Shown here one piece after another: positions 62,841-64,000 of a stretch of 64,000 bases of DNA; position 1 is the first letter of the stretch; every line of letters starts with the position of its first letter. The stretch is taken from assembly GCA_900554835.1 (NCBI GenBank), contig USJD01000001.1, positions 83,436 to 147,435 of the forward strand, read 5' to 3'. Source of the DNA: an uncultured Prevotella sp. (GTDB lineage Bacteria > Bacteroidota > Bacteroidia > Bacteroidales > Bacteroidaceae). A program made the translations under genes and the position numbers. Under the pieces are notes generated by a model, which was given only the letters and a program-made list of their open reading frames with translations, did not search any database and was not told the DNA's origin.

Positions 62841-62863
62841 GTGGTCGATTTCGACCACTTTTT
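62841..62863 (+). terminator. Terminator after TubZ-like gene
   Basis: GTGGTCG and CGACCAC form a perfect 7-bp stem with an ATTT loop, followed by five T. Confidence 0.85.
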
Positions 62864-62876
62864 CTGTACCAACATA

Positions 62877-62905
62877 TTGTACTGAGGTATGATATATTGT
62901 ATAAT
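62877..62905 (+). promoter_or_regulatory. Promoter of the serine recombinase gene
   Basis: TTGTAC at 62877-62882 and TATAAT at 62900-62905 have a 17-base spacer, and the recombinase ATG is 20 bases after the -10. The leader would be very short. Confidence 0.7.
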
Positions 62906-62925
62906 ATTATTAAGGAGGTGTTCAA

Positions 62926-64000
62926 ATGAACATTGATTATTCAAGACTTTCTAGAGATGAAGATAAAGCAAATTATATTTCTATAGAGAATCAAAAGAAA
63001 ATTATTCAAAGATATACCGAAGAAAATGGAATTGTTATTGATAAATCATTTGAAGATGATGGTTATAGTGGATATACAATGGACAGACCAGCATTTAATG
63101 AAATTAAATATTTAATAGATAGCAATATGGTTGATACTCTTATAGCTAAAGATTTATCACGTATTGGGAGACATAATGCAAATGTACTTTTATTCTTAGA
63201 ACGTGCAAAGGCTCATAATGTAAGAATAATTCTTATAGATGACAATTATGATAGTGCTAAAGATTCTGATGATATGATAGGGATTAAAACTTGGTTTAAT
63301 GAAAGATATGTTGTAGATGGAAGCCGTAAAGTAAGAAGAGCCCTTGGGGTCATGCAAGAAACTGCTTCTTTGGTTGGGCAAGTCCCATATGGATATGTAA
63401 AAGATGATTTTATTAAAAATGCATATCATGTAGATCCAGACGCAGCGATATATGTACAAAAAATATTTGAATTGTATGCAAATGGAGCGGGTTATTTAAA
63501 AGTTGCAAAAATAATGACTGAAATGGGCGCTCCTACTCCAAATGTTATGTATGCTCGTCGCCAGCAAGAAAAGGGTTTGTCATCTAAAAGACCTATTAGC
63601 AAAACATGGACTGTTGATATGATAAGAAGAATGGTTACTAATGATTTTTATATTGGAACACTTAGGACTAAAAAGGGAGAAACAAAAGGAATTAACGGAA
63701 AGAAAAAAAGAAAAGAGAAAGAAGAACATTGTGTTTTTGAAAATGCTCACCCGCCTATAATTACAAAAGAACTTTTTAATTTAGTACAGGAATTAAATGA
63801 AAAAAGAAGTAAAGGGAATGGATATAAAGGAATAAGAAAATATGAAAATCCATATGCCGGGTTACTTGTTTGTGGGGATTGTGGAAGAGGTTTAACAGTA
63901 AATAATTATAATAAAGATGGAATCACTGCTTATGCTTGTAGAAACTATAGAGAGAATGGGAAGGATTTCTGTAGTGCTCATAGCATTAAAATGCAAGAAT
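62926..64000 (+). CDS. Large serine recombinase, 3'-partial
   Basis: The frame is open from the ATG at 62926, after AAGGAGGTG, to the window end (358 codons). The resolvase domain has YSRLS (Y5, R7 and catalytic S9), a DGYSGYTMDRPAF block and KDLSRIGRHN with the conserved Arg pair. A recombinase domain (about 130-260, TPNVMYARRQQE...WTVDMIRRM) and a zinc-ribbon start (LLVCGDCGRGL, later CRN...FC) follow. Such enzymes integrate and excise phages or mobile elements between att sites. Whether it serves this phage or is itself mobile cannot be seen here. Confidence 0.9.
   Translation, partial: MNIDYSRLSRDEDKANYISIENQKKIIQRYTEENGIVIDKSFEDDGYSGYTMDRPAFNEIKYLIDSNMVDTLIAKDLSRIGRHNANVLLFLERAKAHNVRIILIDDNYDSAKDSDDMIGIKTWFNERYVVDGSRKVRRALGVMQETASLVGQVPYGYVKDDFIKNAYHVDPDAAIYVQKIFELYANGAGYLKVAKIMTEMGAPTPNVMYARRQQEKGLSSKRPISKTWTVDMIRRMVTNDFYIGTLRTKKGETKGINGKKKRKEKEEHCVFENAHPPIITKELFNLVQELNEKRSKGNGYKGIRKYENPYAGLLVCGDCGRGLTVNNYNKDGITAYACRNYRENGKDFCSAHSIKMQE

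Noticed and set aside
1..64000. tRNA genes, CRISPR arrays or alternative genetic code
   Set aside because: No cloverleaf or regular repeat-spacer pattern was seen. TGA, TAA and TAG all act as stops at gene ends that agree with neighbouring ribosome sites.

Overview
The window is one long, almost entirely plus-strand structural region of a tailed phage (siphovirus) or prophage that infects a low-GC Bacillota host, probably a Clostridia-type gut bacterium. The reasons are AT-rich DNA, strong GGAGG-type ribosome sites, TTG/GTG/ATG starts with the standard code, XkdX, DUF859, Dit/Tal and TP901-type tail proteins, an LLH-type holin, and GH25/amidase lysins. Host and family assignments are from recognition, not a database search.

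Layout. 0-2.5 kb: DNA packaging (coiled-coil gene, then terminase large subunit). 2.5-7.7 kb: portal, a 58-residue gene, a protease-scaffold fusion with an in-frame internal scaffold start, a decoration-type protein and the major capsid protein. 7.7-11.5 kb: neck/connector genes. 11.5-12.3 kb: tail tube. 12.3-14.6 kb: an intruding HNH endonuclease gene with its own consensus promoter and structured leader, a small Cys-rich protein, a terminator, a small unknown gene and a GIY-YIG nuclease. 14.6-35.0 kb: host-interaction island with a 2356-residue mosaic protein (CotH-kinase-like, LRR-like, InlB-like and lectin-like parts), XkdX, a series of trimeric-fibre-type proteins and the main endolysin. 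35.0-37.0 kb: holin-like genes and a second amidase. 37.0-38.4 kb: a GIY-YIG/NUMOD homing endonuclease and a RuvC-like resolvase. 38.4-61.2 kb: tail completion genes, a 3945-residue tape measure with an embedded JAMM-type metallopeptidase motif, Dit, Tal, a large adsorption protein and a DUF859 protein. 61.2-64.0 kb: a small minus-strand ribbon-helix-helix gene divergent from a winged-helix plus tubulin/FtsZ-like GTPase pair (TubR/TubZ-like), then a large serine recombinase that runs off the window.

The genes cover packaging, capsid assembly, neck, tail, adsorption and lysis. Unusually, the fibre and lysis block lies between the tail tube and the tape measure. The right end suggests a temperate or plasmid-prophage lifestyle, with filament-based DNA segregation beside a site-specific recombinase.

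Intergenic hairpins separate most modules. No gap over 300 bases lacks a gene. I saw no tRNA, CRISPR array or insertion sequence.
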